From the NCBI GenBank assembly GCA_029246925.1, contig JAQWMF010000043.1, positions 1-46,933 on the forward strand: a DNA stretch of 46,933 nt, written 5' to 3'. The DNA is from Porticoccaceae bacterium. Lineage in GTDB: Bacteria; Pseudomonadota; Gammaproteobacteria; Pseudomonadales; Porticoccaceae. This document shows, piece by piece, positions 1-9,206 of this stretch; the stretch's first letter is position 1; each line of letters begins with the position of its first letter. A model generated the notes under the pieces. It saw nothing but the letters and a program-made list of their open reading frames with translations. It had not been told where the DNA came from and did not search any database. Position numbers and translations under genes: made by a program.

Positions 1-2
1 CT

Positions 3-1232
3 GAGGTAAGTGTTCGATTTAAGTTTGAAGCTGCACCTTACCCAGATACAGAGCCGTCATTCTTTACTGATTACGTAGTTGTTGATGGTGATTGTCAGGC
101 TTACTCAGTGGCTGTTCCTGCACAGGGTAGCAATACTTTCACATCTTATCTGTTGTTTATTGCTGATGAAGATCGTGATATTCCTGTAGTTGTACAAAAT
201 GTTGTAATTGGTGGTGATGTACCTACCTGTGATGCTGGTGGTGATACCGATACTGGTGGTGATACTGATACTGGTGGTGATACCGATACTGGTGATACTA
301 ACCCTAATGCAGCGGTTTGGGTTCCATTTGGTGATGGTGCATTCGATGGATCTGGTTCAGAGATTGATGGAGATACATTTATGTATCCATCAACAGCCAC
401 AGGTTGGGCTGGGTTTGCTAACGATAATCAAGACTTATATCCATTAAGCTTCCCTGCTGCTGGAACATTAAATTTCACGGCATCATCGGATCAGCCGGTT
501 ACTCTTAAGTTTAAATTTGAATACCAGCCTTATCCTAATGTAGATCCTAACTTTGAAACTGCTACTGTAGCTGTTGATGGCGCTTGTCAGGCATACTCTG
601 TTGCGATTCCATCGCAATCGGTAACCAATACCTATAGCTCTTACTTGATGTATATCATCGAAAGAGATATTCCGGTTACAGTGAGTAATGTGGTGATTGG
701 TGGTGATGTTCCTACCTGTGAAACTGCAGAGTCAGAGCCAGAGCCAGAGCCAGAGCCAGAGCCAGAGACAAATGACCCATTAGTTACACCTTTTAACATT
801 ACATCGTCTAGTAATGCTGCTGGTTTCACATTTGCAGGCGTTAGCTGTGAGCTGTCTACAAGTGCTGATGATACCTGCGATGGTGCTGGAGCGCTTTCAG
901 CAACTCAGGCTGTGTATGTATCTAGTAGTGTTATGAATGGTTCTCAGAAGGTTGTTACCCTCTCTTATGCTACTGATGATTCAACGTTAACAGGTTTAGG
1001 TATTCGTCTTCACTTTGATAGTACTGAAATGAGTCTTGTTTCAATAGATAATTTCTTAGCTACTTCCAAGTTCTTTGAACCTACACTAACTGATGTTGCA
1101 TCAGATACAGATAATTATGATGATAATACGGAGACAGATACTGTACTCCTTGCATCGTGGTTGGCAATGTTTGGTAATTGGCCTGGATCAACTTCCGAAG
1201 ACCTAGTTACATTGACTTTTGATATGCTATAA
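3..1232 (+). CDS. secreted repeat protein with carbohydrate-binding-like domains, 5' end outside window
   Basis: The reading frame is open to the left edge, so this is the last 409 codons of a longer gene; an internal GTG at 108 is not the real start. Two copies of a beta-rich domain are visible. The first is partial and the second complete; both share a PYP.x(2-3).P core, a CQAYSVA motif and a C-terminal RDIPV..NVVIGGDVPTC motif. They are separated by an acidic Asp-Thr-Gly linker and followed by a Glu-Pro linker. The last ~150 residues resemble a cohesin-like beta domain (LGIRLHFDSTEM...) and stop abruptly after LTFDML. The two Cys per domain suggest export and disulphides. The repeat resembles modules I associate with marine polysaccharide-degrading enzymes, but the catalytic part, if any, lies outside the window, so function is inferred only. 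Confidence 0.7.
   Translation, partial: EVSVRFKFEAAPYPDTEPSFFTDYVVVDGDCQAYSVAVPAQGSNTFTSYLLFIADEDRDIPVVVQNVVIGGDVPTCDAGGDTDTGGDTDTGGDTDTGDTNPNAAVWVPFGDGAFDGSGSEIDGDTFMYPSTATGWAGFANDNQDLYPLSFPAAGTLNFTASSDQPVTLKFKFEYQPYPNVDPNFETATVAVDGACQAYSVAIPSQSVTNTYSSYLMYIIERDIPVTVSNVVIGGDVPTCETAESEPEPEPEPEPETNDPLVTPFNITSSSNAAGFTFAGVSCELSTSADDTCDGAGALSATQAVYVSSSVMNGSQKVVTLSYATDDSTLTGLGIRLHFDSTEMSLVSIDNFLATSKFFEPTLTDVASDTDNYDDNTETDTVLLASWLAMFGNWPGSTSEDLVTLTFDML
237..299 (+). repeat. 18-bp tandem repeat coding the Gly-Asp-Thr linker
   Basis: Three and a half copies of an 18-bp unit (GGTGGTGATACYGATACT) encode the acidic GGDTDT linker between the two domains of the secreted protein. The length is a multiple of three, so copy number changes would alter linker length without breaking the frame. 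Confidence 0.85.
735..767 (+). repeat. 6-bp tandem repeat coding a Glu-Pro linker
   Basis: GAGCCA is repeated five times and followed by another GAG, encoding an (EP)n spacer before the cohesin-like C-terminal domain. It is a typical stiff, slippage-prone linker of secreted multidomain proteins. Confidence 0.85.
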
Positions 1233-1255
1233 ATTCAGATAAAGAATATAACTAG

Positions 1256-1289
1256 ATAAAAAAGCTGGGCTTAGCCCAGCTTTTTTTTT
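1256..1289 (+). terminator. rho-independent terminator (probably bidirectional)
   Basis: GCTGGGC, a TTA loop and GCCCAGC form a perfect GC-rich stem, extended by A-runs on the left and nine T on the right. It sits 25-30 bases after the stop of the secreted protein gene and just before the end of the convergent methyltransferase gene, so it could terminate both transcripts. Confidence 0.92.
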
Positions 1290-1297
1290 GCAAGATT

Positions 1298-1912
1298 TTA
1301 TTGGGTATTAATCGCTAAAATATATTTCTCAGATTTCCATGGAGTGTCAATTTTTTGCGTGATTATTTCAGAATTATAGGTTTCGGCACATAGATCACAT
1401 AACTCCCAAAAGGGGGGTCTTCCAGGGTCTGCTATTAATATCTTTTTAATATTGGATGTAATTGCTCTTTGAATAAGATCAAAAAGTGGTTTAGTCATTT
1501 CATCCCAAAAGCAGATATCACTACCCACAATATATTGATAGTTTTGCAGGTCATTTCCAATCAGGGATTCAAAGCTTCGTTGCTGGAATTTCATGGCACA
1601 ATCATTCATTGTATTTTGAAGCTCAAAATAGGGCTGTACACTAGAGTCGGTATCAATGCCTGTGACATCGGCATTTTGATTCTTTGTTAGATAGAGGCCT
1701 GTAATACCCCAGCCACAGCCGATTTCGAGTACTTTAGACTGTTGTTTTAAGGGGTTGTTATCAAGGTACTCAATTAGGGCAAAGCTCGAGCGCCATACTT
1801 TATTACCATGGGCACTATGGCCGGTCTGAGTACGTTTTATTTTACGCACTTTAGGATGCGTTGATTTTAGGATTTTTAATCCTAAATAATTGATAATATG
1901 TTGCTTAGTCAT
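1298..1912 (-). CDS. class I SAM-dependent methyltransferase (lysine/Methyltransf_16-like)
   Basis: About 204 residues with a Rossmann SAM-binding fold. Motif I is VLEIGCGWGITGL, the acidic motif II end is VTGIDTD, and a VGSDICFWDE segment lies where motif IV is expected, followed by ILIADPGRPPFW. The pattern resembles the Methyltransf_16/ETFB-lysine methyltransferase group, but the substrate cannot be read from sequence. I chose the ATG at 1910-1912; a TTG four codons upstream (1922-1924) is possible, and neither has a clear ribosome binding site. The gene is convergent with the secreted protein gene and divergent from the sensor kinase gene. Confidence 0.8.
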   Translation of the reverse strand: MTKQHIINYLGLKILKSTHPKVRKIKRTQTGHSAHGNKVWRSSFALIEYLDNNPLKQQSKVLEIGCGWGITGLYLTKNQNADVTGIDTDSSVQPYFELQNTMNDCAMKFQQRSFESLIGNDLQNYQYIVGSDICFWDEMTKPLFDLIQRAITSNIKKILIADPGRPPFWELCDLCAETYNSEIITQKIDTPWKSEKYILAINTQ

Positions 1913-2043
1913 TTGATGGTCCAAATTGTTATTAAAAACTATTTTATTTGTAATGCAGAGGTTATTTGAATAGGGTAGTTGCCATAAATAATTTTTTAAC
2001 GTTAAATATCCGCCGTTGAAGTTTAAGTTAATAAAAGGCTGTT

Positions 2044-3168
2044 ATGTCCAATTCGATTTATCATCCGTTTTTGAATGCGATTTATCGCAATACAAATGTA
2101 CAGTTTTGGCTATTGCAGATAGTGGGTTGGTTCGGTCTTTCATTAATTAGTTTTCTAAGCATATCCCTGTGGTATGACCAAAATAGCACGGACTATATCT
2201 ATCACACATTATTTCAGTCTGCCCTTGGTGTTTTAGTCTCCTGGCCTCTTAGATCGTTATTTCAATTTTTCTGGAATGATATATTAATATTTCGAATATC
2301 TTCAGTTATTGCTGGAATTATTGGTTGCTCATTAATATGGACTATTCTTCGAATTAGTACGTTTTTTTGGATAACCGGTAATTATGTTTGGCACGAATTT
2401 GGACCCTGGTTATTTGGATCTATACTGGTTTTTGTTTGCTGGACAGCATTTTATCATTTTGTGAAGTATTACCAATTACTTCAAAATCAACACCAAACAT
2501 TATTAGAGTTGGCCTCAGATACTCAGCAAGAACAGCTTAAACGATCACAGGCTGAAGCTATAGCCCACGAGGCTCAACTTAAGATGTTGCAGTACCAACT
2601 TAACCCGCATTTTTTATTTAATACCTTAAATGCTATTTCTGCACTGGTGAAGGTTAAAGAATCATCTAAAGCGCATGAAATGATTGTGCAGTTAAGTAAG
2701 TTCTTGCGCTATTCGCTGGATAATGATCCGGTTCATAAAGTCAGTCTAAGACAAGAAATTGATGCCGTTAAACAGTATCTTAATATCGAGCGTACTAGAT
2801 TTGGTAAGCGCTTGAAGTTACACTTCGATGTGCCTTTAATCTGTGAAAGTATTGATGTCCCAAGCTTGATTCTTCAGCCTTTGGTAGAAAATGCAATTAA
2901 ATATGGTATTGCTCCATCTGAATCTGGTGGAAAGGTATCCATAGTGGCAACTACTGAAGGACCCTATGTCTTTATTAAAGTGATTGATACAGGTCCTGGG
3001 ATCGATACGGTACAAAGCTCAATCAAATCAGTGGGTATCGGTTTGAAAAATACAGATGAAAGATTAAGGCAATTTTACAATGATGATTATGAACTGCGGC
3101 TGGATAACACCTCAGTAGGTGGTCTCTGTGTGACATTAAAAATACCCAGTGATCACTTGAATGATTAA
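2044..3168 (+). CDS. LytS/AlgZ-type membrane sensor histidine kinase
   Basis: 374 residues. The first ~145 hold about four hydrophobic segments, followed by a coiled-coil-like stretch (QHQTLLELASDTQQEQLKR). The His_kinase (PF06580) box QLNPHFLFNTLNAIS places the phospho-acceptor at His189. The HATPase part has the N-box LVENAIKYG (Asn283), DTGPGID and a GIGLKNTDERL G-box. This family phosphorylates LytTR response regulators, and two such genes follow directly, the first 16 bases downstream. There is no recognisable extracellular sensor domain, so the signal is probably sensed in the membrane. It may correspond to AlgZ/FimS of pseudomonads, but I would not assign that name without a tree. Confidence 0.88.
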   Translation: MSNSIYHPFLNAIYRNTNVQFWLLQIVGWFGLSLISFLSISLWYDQNSTDYIYHTLFQSALGVLVSWPLRSLFQFFWNDILIFRISSVIAGIIGCSLIWTILRISTFFWITGNYVWHEFGPWLFGSILVFVCWTAFYHFVKYYQLLQNQHQTLLELASDTQQEQLKRSQAEAIAHEAQLKMLQYQLNPHFLFNTLNAISALVKVKESSKAHEMIVQLSKFLRYSLDNDPVHKVSLRQEIDAVKQYLNIERTRFGKRLKLHFDVPLICESIDVPSLILQPLVENAIKYGIAPSESGGKVSIVATTEGPYVFIKVIDTGPGIDTVQSSIKSVGIGLKNTDERLRQFYNDDYELRLDNTSVGGLCVTLKIPSDHLND

Positions 3169-3184
3169 TTTTTAGAAGGACACT

Positions 3185-3991
3185 ATGCAAAAATTACGAA
3201 CAGTCATTGTAGATGATGAGCCGCTTTCATTAGATTTATTGCGTTCTATACTCGGTGAGATTAGTGATATTGAAATTGTGGGTGAATGCAGTAATGGTAA
3301 GCAGGCGGTTGAGGCAGCCATGCAATTGCAACCAGAGTTACTATTTCTGGATATCCAAATGCCTGTCATGAATGGATTTGATGTTATTCGTTCCTTGCAA
3401 ACTGATATTATGCCAATGGTGGTGTTTATTACTGCATTTGATCATTACGCAGTTGATGCTTTTGATCTTCACGCAGTTGATTATGTTTTAAAGCCATTGG
3501 ATGCCGAAAGAATAGCCCGCTCGGTTGATCGTGCCGTTGATCGTCTTAAAAATGATGTGGATCGAAGCTTTAAAAGTCCCCTTATTGGAGCTATTGAAGA
3601 AATATCGGAACGCGCGTCTAAAGAAGAGAAAGCTGAAGAGCCTGAAAGCAATATTCCCGATGGTATGAAAAGAAAACTATTGGTGCGTGATTCGGGTGTG
3701 GTTAAAGTTATTCCCTTTGATGATATAGACTGGGTTGATGCGGCGGGTGATTATATGTGTGTCCACGCCGACGGTGAAACCCATGTTATTCGCAGTACAT
3801 TGCGAGATTTAATGACCAAGCTTGATGATAATCTGTTTGTAAGAATTCACCGCTCCACAATTGTTAATGTTGAGCGTGTAGTCAGTGTAACTCCACTTCA
3901 AAAGGGTGGAAGTCTGTTGCATTTAACTCAGGGTGAGTCTTTAAAAGTTAGCCGTAATTATCGTGACTCTATTAGGAAATTTTTTAACTAA
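3185..3991 (+). CDS. LytTR-family response regulator (copy 1)
   Basis: 268 residues. The receiver domain (1-120) has acidic pocket D10/D11, phospho-acceptor D56 in LFLDIQMP, T83 in FITAF and K103 in VLKPL. A charged linker (~140-160) leads to a LytTR DNA-binding domain (162-268) with WVDAAGDYM and FVRIHRSTIVN. All residues needed for phosphorylation are present. An AGAAGGA ribosome binding site lies just before the ATG, and the gene directly follows its presumed kinase. Expected role: AlgR/LytR-like transcription activator binding direct repeats. A second, gap-free paralogue follows at 4224. Confidence 0.9.
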   Translation: MQKLRTVIVDDEPLSLDLLRSILGEISDIEIVGECSNGKQAVEAAMQLQPELLFLDIQMPVMNGFDVIRSLQTDIMPMVVFITAFDHYAVDAFDLHAVDYVLKPLDAERIARSVDRAVDRLKNDVDRSFKSPLIGAIEEISERASKEEKAEEPESNIPDGMKRKLLVRDSGVVKVIPFDDIDWVDAAGDYMCVHADGETHVIRSTLRDLMTKLDDNLFVRIHRSTIVNVERVVSVTPLQKGGSLLHLTQGESLKVSRNYRDSIRKFFN

Positions 3992-4223
3992 ATCACAATA
4001 AGCGGTTGCCTTTTTGCGTTAAAAGGTAAATGTCGCTTTTGTCGCACGGTTTATTTCTGTAAGCGCATACCTCTTCTATAGCTTCTATTTTTGTGCCAAC
4101 CTGTTTAGTTATAGGTTGAATTAACAATTATTTTATTGCGGTAGTCTGTTTTGGATATTGTTTTTTCATTTATATTTGAGTAATTCACATAATATTTAAA
4201 GCACTTAACGTATAAAGTTAATC

Positions 4224-5030
4224 ATGCAAAAGCTAAAAACAATCATTGTTGATGATGAACAGCTCTCATTAGATTTACTGCGAGTATTAGTGGGTGAAAT
4301 TAATGATGTTCAAATTATTGGTGAATATTGCAATGGGAAAGAGGCGGTTAAGGCTGTCAATTCCTTGCAACCAGATCTACTTTTTCTAGATATCCAGATG
4401 CCAGGCATGAATGGATTTGATGTTATTCGCTCTCTGGATGCTGATACCATGCCAATGGTCGTTTTTATTACTGCCTACGATCACTATGCCGTTGACGCAT
4501 TTGATCTTCATGCCGTTGATTATGTTTTAAAGCCATTCGATGCCGAAAGAATTGCTCGTTCAATTGATAGAGCGGTTGATCGACTTAGGAATGATGTGGA
4601 TCGCAACTTCAAAAGTCCGCTTATTGGTGCGATTGAAGATATAGCTGAGCGGGCATCAAAAAGTGTAAAAGCTGGGGCTGTTAAAGGGGATTTTCCTGAG
4701 AGTATGAAAAGAAAGCTCTTGGTCCGTGATTCTGGGGTGGTCAAAATAATTCCCTTTGATGATATAGATTGGGTTGATGCAGCAGGGGACTATATGTGTG
4801 TCCAAGTTAAGGGTGAAACTCATGTGATTCGAAGCACATTGCGAGATTTAATGGCTAGATTGGACGGTAATCAATTTGTTCGAATTCATCGTTCAACGAT
4901 TGTTAATCTAGACAGAATTGCTAGCGTGACTAAGCGTCCAAAAGGTGGAAGTATATTGCATTTAATTAATGGTAAGCTGCTTAGAGTTAGCCGTCATTAT
5001 AGCGACTCCGTCCGCAAATTCTTTACTTAA
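4224..5030 (+). CDS. LytTR-family response regulator (copy 2, tandem paralogue)
   Basis: 268 residues, the same length as the preceding regulator and alignable to it without gaps. Receiver residues D10/D11, D56, T83 and K103 are kept, as is the whole LytTR core (KRKLLVRDSGVVK, DDIDWVDAAGDYM, FVRIHRSTIVN). Differences cluster in the inter-domain linker (~142-160) and in surface helices; P13 of copy 1 is Q here. A 232-base spacer separates the copies, so this gene may have its own promoter. It is intact, so a working paralogue rather than a pseudogene. Its 3' end overlaps the convergent tatD gene by 4 bases. Confidence 0.9.
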   Translation: MQKLKTIIVDDEQLSLDLLRVLVGEINDVQIIGEYCNGKEAVKAVNSLQPDLLFLDIQMPGMNGFDVIRSLDADTMPMVVFITAYDHYAVDAFDLHAVDYVLKPFDAERIARSIDRAVDRLRNDVDRNFKSPLIGAIEDIAERASKSVKAGAVKGDFPESMKRKLLVRDSGVVKIIPFDDIDWVDAAGDYMCVQVKGETHVIRSTLRDLMARLDGNQFVRIHRSTIVNLDRIASVTKRPKGGSILHLINGKLLRVSRHYSDSVRKFFT

Positions 5031-5830
5031 ATATTAAACATTTTTTTTGCAGTAGCGCTGGTTTCTCTGGCTAATTCTTCTAGCGTTTCTTCTCGAAAAT
5101 TAGCGATTTCCTTAAGTACCCAAGGTAAAAAGCTAGGCTCATTGCGCCTACTTTTGGGTTTTTCAGGGATATTTTTTGGCAGTAAATAGGGTGCGTCTGT
5201 CTCTATCATTAATCTGTTTAAAGGTATATTCGAGATCAGACTGCGCAGCTGTCTGCCTCGTTTTTCATCGCAGATCCAACCAGTAATACCTATATGAAGG
5301 TCGAGGTCTAAATAGCTAAATAAGGTCTCAGGATCCCCAGTAAAACAATGGATTACTCCCTGTGTAAAATGATCTCTATAGTCGCGTAATATTTCAAGTT
5401 GTCGCTTAGCGGCATCTCTTTCATGCATAAAAAGAGGCATCTGTGTGTTTGACGCTAGTTCTAATTGCGATTCAAAGGCTGCTATTTGGTCTGATTCTGA
5501 AGAAAATTTTCGATTAAAATCTAATCCTGTTTCACCGATGGCTACAACAGCTTTATGATTCGCTAATTCCTCAAGTGTGGTTAATGTTTGATGGCCATAT
5601 TCATTGGCATGATGAGGGTGAACGCCTACGGTAGCAAACAGCATATTTGGGTATAGCTGTTCGTATTTTTCGCATAGGTGGATAACCGCTTCACTTTCTG
5701 CGACAGACGTACCGGTCAATATTATTTGAGTCACATTTGCATCAAGCGCCCTCTGGAGGCTGTCTTCTATATCATTTTTAAAACGATTATTAGAGAGGTT
5801 AACGCCTATATCAATGAGTGATTCGGTCAT
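5027..5830 (-). CDS. tatD: TatD-family metal-dependent hydrolase / 3'-5' DNase
   Basis: 267 residues with TatD signatures: DIGVNLS at the start for the usual D-x-H metal site (here a D.GVN variant, as in TatD itself), GVHPHHA, AIGETGLDFNR, FMHERDA, GVIHCFTGD and ETDAPYLLP. The DIGVNL start and the MHERDA motif point to TatD proper rather than YcfH or YjjV. TatD is a cytoplasmic Mg2+-dependent 3'-5' exonuclease linked to DNA repair; despite its name it is not needed for Tat export, and no tatABC genes are nearby. The gene stands alone on the minus strand. Confidence 0.88.
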   Translation of the reverse strand: MTESLIDIGVNLSNNRFKNDIEDSLQRALDANVTQIILTGTSVAESEAVIHLCEKYEQLYPNMLFATVGVHPHHANEYGHQTLTTLEELANHKAVVAIGETGLDFNRKFSSESDQIAAFESQLELASNTQMPLFMHERDAAKRQLEILRDYRDHFTQGVIHCFTGDPETLFSYLDLDLHIGITGWICDEKRGRQLRSLISNIPLNRLMIETDAPYLLPKNIPEKPKSRRNEPSFLPWVLKEIANFREETLEELARETSATAKKMFNI

Positions 5831-5924
5831 AATGAAAACGTAATTTTTGTTAATAAAGGCTAAATTCTACCCTAATACTTATATCAAAGTTCATTCAGTT
5901 AGCTTATACGCAAGTAATAATGTT

Positions 5925-5930
5925 TATAAT
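5925..5930 (+). promoter_or_regulatory. possible -10 element (TATAAT)
   Basis: A perfect TATAAT lies 42 bases before the start of the membrane-anchored protein gene, in the intergenic region divergent from tatD. A TG dinucleotide lies two bases upstream (near-extended -10), but I see no good -35 box. Confidence 0.35.
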
Positions 5931-5972
5931 AAGTAAGTGGTTCAGTGTTTTCTTTTAATTTTAGGTGTCTAA

Positions 5973-6458
5973 ATGGTCTGGCTATTGATAATCTTTTGTT
6001 TGGCGGTTGCCCTATCCCCGCTGATGTGGATGAAAAGTTCACCTCGCCAACAGCAGGTGATGATGTGCAGAAAGAAAGCGCTCAGCCTTACTATTAAGGT
6101 AAATATGTGTAGGCAACCTGATGCGCTGGATTCAGAAAAGCGTTTAGATGCCATTTTTTATGGGTTGCCCTGGCAACAGGATCCATTAGATGAGTCTTGG
6201 ATTTTGCATCGTCGAAGCAGGCGTGGATGGGACTCCTGCTTTGACGGATGGCGTTGGATCAATGCAGAAGCTAATACAGCATGGCTCGAAACAATCAGCT
6301 CTACAATTGAATGTTTTCCCTCTGGGGTCAGTGCCATTGTTGCCAATAAAGAGGGTGTAGGTGTGGTTTGGGATGAGCGTGGAGATGCTGATTTAGTGCA
6401 AAAATTGCACCAATGTTTAGTCAACTTACGCAAAAAAGGTGAAGAAATTTGCATTTGA
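5973..6458 (+). CDS. conserved-position protein of unknown function, N-terminal membrane anchor
   Basis: 161 residues that I do not recognise as a named family. It begins with a hydrophobic helix (VWLLIIFCLAVALSPLMWM), then a basic stretch with several Cys and Met, then a soluble part rich in Trp (WQQDPLDESW, RRGWDSCFDGWRWI). Predicted topology is one N-terminal membrane segment with a soluble C-terminal domain. A AGG lies seven bases before the ATG. It sits 109 bases upstream of topA in the same direction, a place that also holds a small hypothetical gene in pseudomonads as I recall, so it may be co-expressed with topA. Confidence 0.6.
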   Translation: MVWLLIIFCLAVALSPLMWMKSSPRQQQVMMCRKKALSLTIKVNMCRQPDALDSEKRLDAIFYGLPWQQDPLDESWILHRRSRRGWDSCFDGWRWINAEANTAWLETISSTIECFPSGVSAIVANKEGVGVVWDERGDADLVQKLHQCLVNLRKKGEEICI

Positions 6459-6567
6459 GACTTGACCAAAGGGTACTCTAGCAAGTATTTTTGCGCTCCT
6501 TTGCTTTAATCATTTGCTTAAACTGGGCAAATTTAAACTAAAACTTTGATGTGGAAGCCTCTCTTAA

Positions 6568-9201
6568 ATGGGTAAATCATTAGTAATTGTAGAATCACCA
6601 GCTAAGGCGAAAACCATTAATCGCTATCTCGGTGATGACTTTATCGTGAAATCAAGTGTTGGTCATATCCGTGATTTACCGACGGGTTCCAGTCGAAAAC
6701 CTTCTGACCCTAAAGAGCGCGCTAAACAAGCGGCGCTTACTCGCAAGATGTCACCAGAAGAAAAAGTGTTGCATCGTGAACGCAAAGCTAAAACCCAGCT
6801 TATTAAAAGTATGGGCATTAATCCTGATGATAACTGGGCTGCTGAGTACGCAACCTTACCCGGAAAAGAAAAGGTTGTTTCTGAGCTTAAAAAGTTAGCC
6901 AAAAATGCTGATACTATTTATCTCGCAACTGATATGGATAGAGAGGGAGAGGCTATTGCATGGCATCTTACTCAGGTGATTGGTGGTGATGATAGTCGCT
7001 ATAAGCGTGTGGTATTTAATGAAATTACTAAAAAGGCAATTCGCAATGCCTTTGAGGATCCCGGCAAGCTAGATCAGCATCGAGTGGATGCTCAGCAAGC
7101 CAGACGATTTTTAGACCGTGTGGTTGGCTTTATGGTATCCCCATTGCTCTGGGAAAAAGTGGGTCGTGGATTATCTGCTGGTCGTGTCCAGTCAGTCGCT
7201 CTGAAGATGATTGTCGAACGCGAGCGTGAAATTCGTGCTTTTTTCCCAGAAGAATATTGGACTGTGCAAGCAGATTTGGAAAACAGTTCATCCTCTGATG
7301 GCTTAGCGTCAAGGTTTGATGTAAAAAAATATCAAGGTAAAGCTTTTCGTCCGAGCAATAAAGAGCAAGCTGATACCGCACTTGCCTTTTTGCGTGATGC
7401 TGATTATTCGGTCTCCAAGCGCGAGGATAGAGCCACTAAATCTAAGCCGCCAGCACCTTTTATTACTTCCACTCTACAACAGGCTGCCAGTACTAAGCTC
7501 GGTTATGGTGTAAAGAAAACCATGACAATGGCTCAGCGTCTTTATGAGGCTGGTTATATCACCTACATGCGAACAGATTCGACAAATTTAAGTCATGATG
7601 CGATTGCTAATTGCCGTGATTATATCGAACGCCAGCAGGGTAAGAAGTATCTGCCAGAACAGCCCGTTATATATAGTAGTAAGAGTGGGGCGCAGGATGC
7701 TCACGAAGCAATCAGACCCTCTAATATAGATATTTCTCCAGGTAGTCTTAGTGATATGGAGGTAGACGCTCGTCGCCTGTATCAATTAATCTGGCAACAA
7801 TTTGTAGCCTGCCAAATGATGCCTGCTGAATTTACCTCATCTACTCTTACTGTGGTTGCGGGTGACTATGAAATGACCGTCAAGGGCCGCGTGACTAAGT
7901 TTGATGGTTTCTTGGCAGTAATGCCCACCAGAGACGAAGATGCAGAGTTACCGGATCTGCAAAAAGGCGATTCTCTGACGTTGCTTACCCTATTGCCACA
8001 ACAGCACTTTACCAAGCCGCCAGCACGTTACTCCGAAGCTGCCTTGGTTAAAGAATTAGAAAAGCGTGGTATTGGTCGACCCTCTACCTATGCTTCAATT
8101 ATTTCAACCATTCAGGATCGTGGTTATGTGCGTATTGAGAATAAACGCATGTTTGCCGAAAAAATTGGCGACATAGTGACCGATCGTTTGAGTGAGAGCT
8201 TTACCGATCTTATGGATTATGGTTTTACTGCCGCCATGGAGTGTCAGTTGGATGATATTGCGGCGGGATCGTTAAATTGGAAACAGCTTTTAGATCAATT
8301 TTATATTGAATTTAACCAAAAGCTATCCAGCGCTAAGGATGTTGAGGGCGGTATGCGCCCTAATACGCCCTCTGAGACCAATATCGCCTGTAGTTTGTGT
8401 GAAAGGCCTATGATGATAAGAACGGCCGGCACAGGCGTATTTCTGGGCTGTTCTGGGTATGCGCTTCCTCCAAAAGAGCGTTGCAAGCAAACTCTTAATC
8501 TCACCTCGGGCGATGAGGCCATTAATATTGATGAAGATGATGAAGCTGAATCAAAGTCACTTCTTCATAAACATAGATGTAAGCTATGTAATACCTCAAT
8601 GGACAGCTATTTACTCGATACCACACGTAAACTCCATGTATGTGGTAATAATCCGGATTGTTCTGGTTTTGAGGTAGAGACTGGGCAATATGTCATCAAG
8701 GGTTATGAAGGACCAACATTAGACTGTGATAAATGTGGAAGTGAGATGCAGCTTAAAAACGGTCGTTTTGGTAAATACTTTGGCTGTACTGCTGATGGCT
8801 GTAAAAATACTAGAAAACTTTTGAGAAGCGGAGAAGCTGCTCCACCAAAGGCGGACCCGATACCAATGCCTGAATTGCAATGCATTAAGGTCGATGACCA
8901 TTATGTCCTTAGAGATGGTGCTTCAGGTATTTTCCTGGCGGCTAGTCAATTTCCGCGGCATCGTGAAACCCGTGCGCCTCTTGTTTCCGAGTTGTTACCC
9001 TACAAAAATGAAATTGATCAAAAATATCAGTTTCTGTTAAAAGCACCGGTGAAGGATTCTGAAGGACGAGAGACAGTGGTTCGCTACAGTCGAAAGACCA
9101 AAGAACAATATGTTCGCAGTGAAAAGGACGGTAAACCCACCGGCTGGAGTGCATTTTATTCCAATGGTAGCTGGTCTGTAGCAGAAAAGTCTGGCAGCTA
9201 A
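6568..9201 (+). CDS. topA: DNA topoisomerase I
   Basis: 877 residues, normal length for proteobacterial type IA topoisomerase I, which relaxes negative supercoils. The N-terminal TOPRIM domain begins [15 protein letters not shown] and has the acidic [13 protein letters not shown] motif. The active-site tyrosine is Y333 in [13 protein letters not shown]. Conserved HEAIRP and GIGRPSTYA motifs follow. The C-terminal third has three Cys4 zinc-ribbon repeats (beginning CSLC, CKLC and CDKC) and then a zinc-free basic tail. It is followed after 5 bases by the DUF6586-like gene. Confidence 0.97.
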   Translation: MGKSLVIVESPAKAKTINRYLGDDFIVKSSVGHIRDLPTGSSRKPSDPKERAKQAALTRKMSPEEKVLHRERKAKTQLIKSMGINPDDNWAAEYATLPGKEKVVSELKKLAKNADTIYLATDMDREGEAIAWHLTQVIGGDDSRYKRVVFNEITKKAIRNAFEDPGKLDQHRVDAQQARRFLDRVVGFMVSPLLWEKVGRGLSAGRVQSVALKMIVEREREIRAFFPEEYWTVQADLENSSSSDGLASRFDVKKYQGKAFRPSNKEQADTALAFLRDADYSVSKREDRATKSKPPAPFITSTLQQAASTKLGYGVKKTMTMAQRLYEAGYITYMRTDSTNLSHDAIANCRDYIERQQGKKYLPEQPVIYSSKSGAQDAHEAIRPSNIDISPGSLSDMEVDARRLYQLIWQQFVACQMMPAEFTSSTLTVVAGDYEMTVKGRVTKFDGFLAVMPTRDEDAELPDLQKGDSLTLLTLLPQQHFTKPPARYSEAALVKELEKRGIGRPSTYASIISTIQDRGYVRIENKRMFAEKIGDIVTDRLSESFTDLMDYGFTAAMECQLDDIAAGSLNWKQLLDQFYIEFNQKLSSAKDVEGGMRPNTPSETNIACSLCERPMMIRTAGTGVFLGCSGYALPPKERCKQTLNLTSGDEAINIDEDDEAESKSLLHKHRCKLCNTSMDSYLLDTTRKLHVCGNNPDCSGFEVETGQYVIKGYEGPTLDCDKCGSEMQLKNGRFGKYFGCTADGCKNTRKLLRSGEAAPPKADPIPMPELQCIKVDDHYVLRDGASGIFLAASQFPRHRETRAPLVSELLPYKNEIDQKYQFLLKAPVKDSEGRETVVRYSRKTKEQYVRSEKDGKPTGWSAFYSNGSWSVAEKSGS

Positions 9202-9206
9202 ATCAA

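Noticed and set aside
641-829. Minus-strand reading frame opposite the Glu-Pro linker
   Set aside because: Low-complexity Gly-Ser product generated by the antisense of a repeat; it lies wholly inside the secreted protein gene.
4006-4031. Terminator between the two LytTR genes
   Set aside because: TTGCCTTTT and AAAAGGTAA can pair, but the stem is AT-rich with a wobble pair and no T-run follows.
4224-5030. Second LytTR gene as a decaying duplicate
   Set aside because: Full length, all active-site residues kept, no frameshift.
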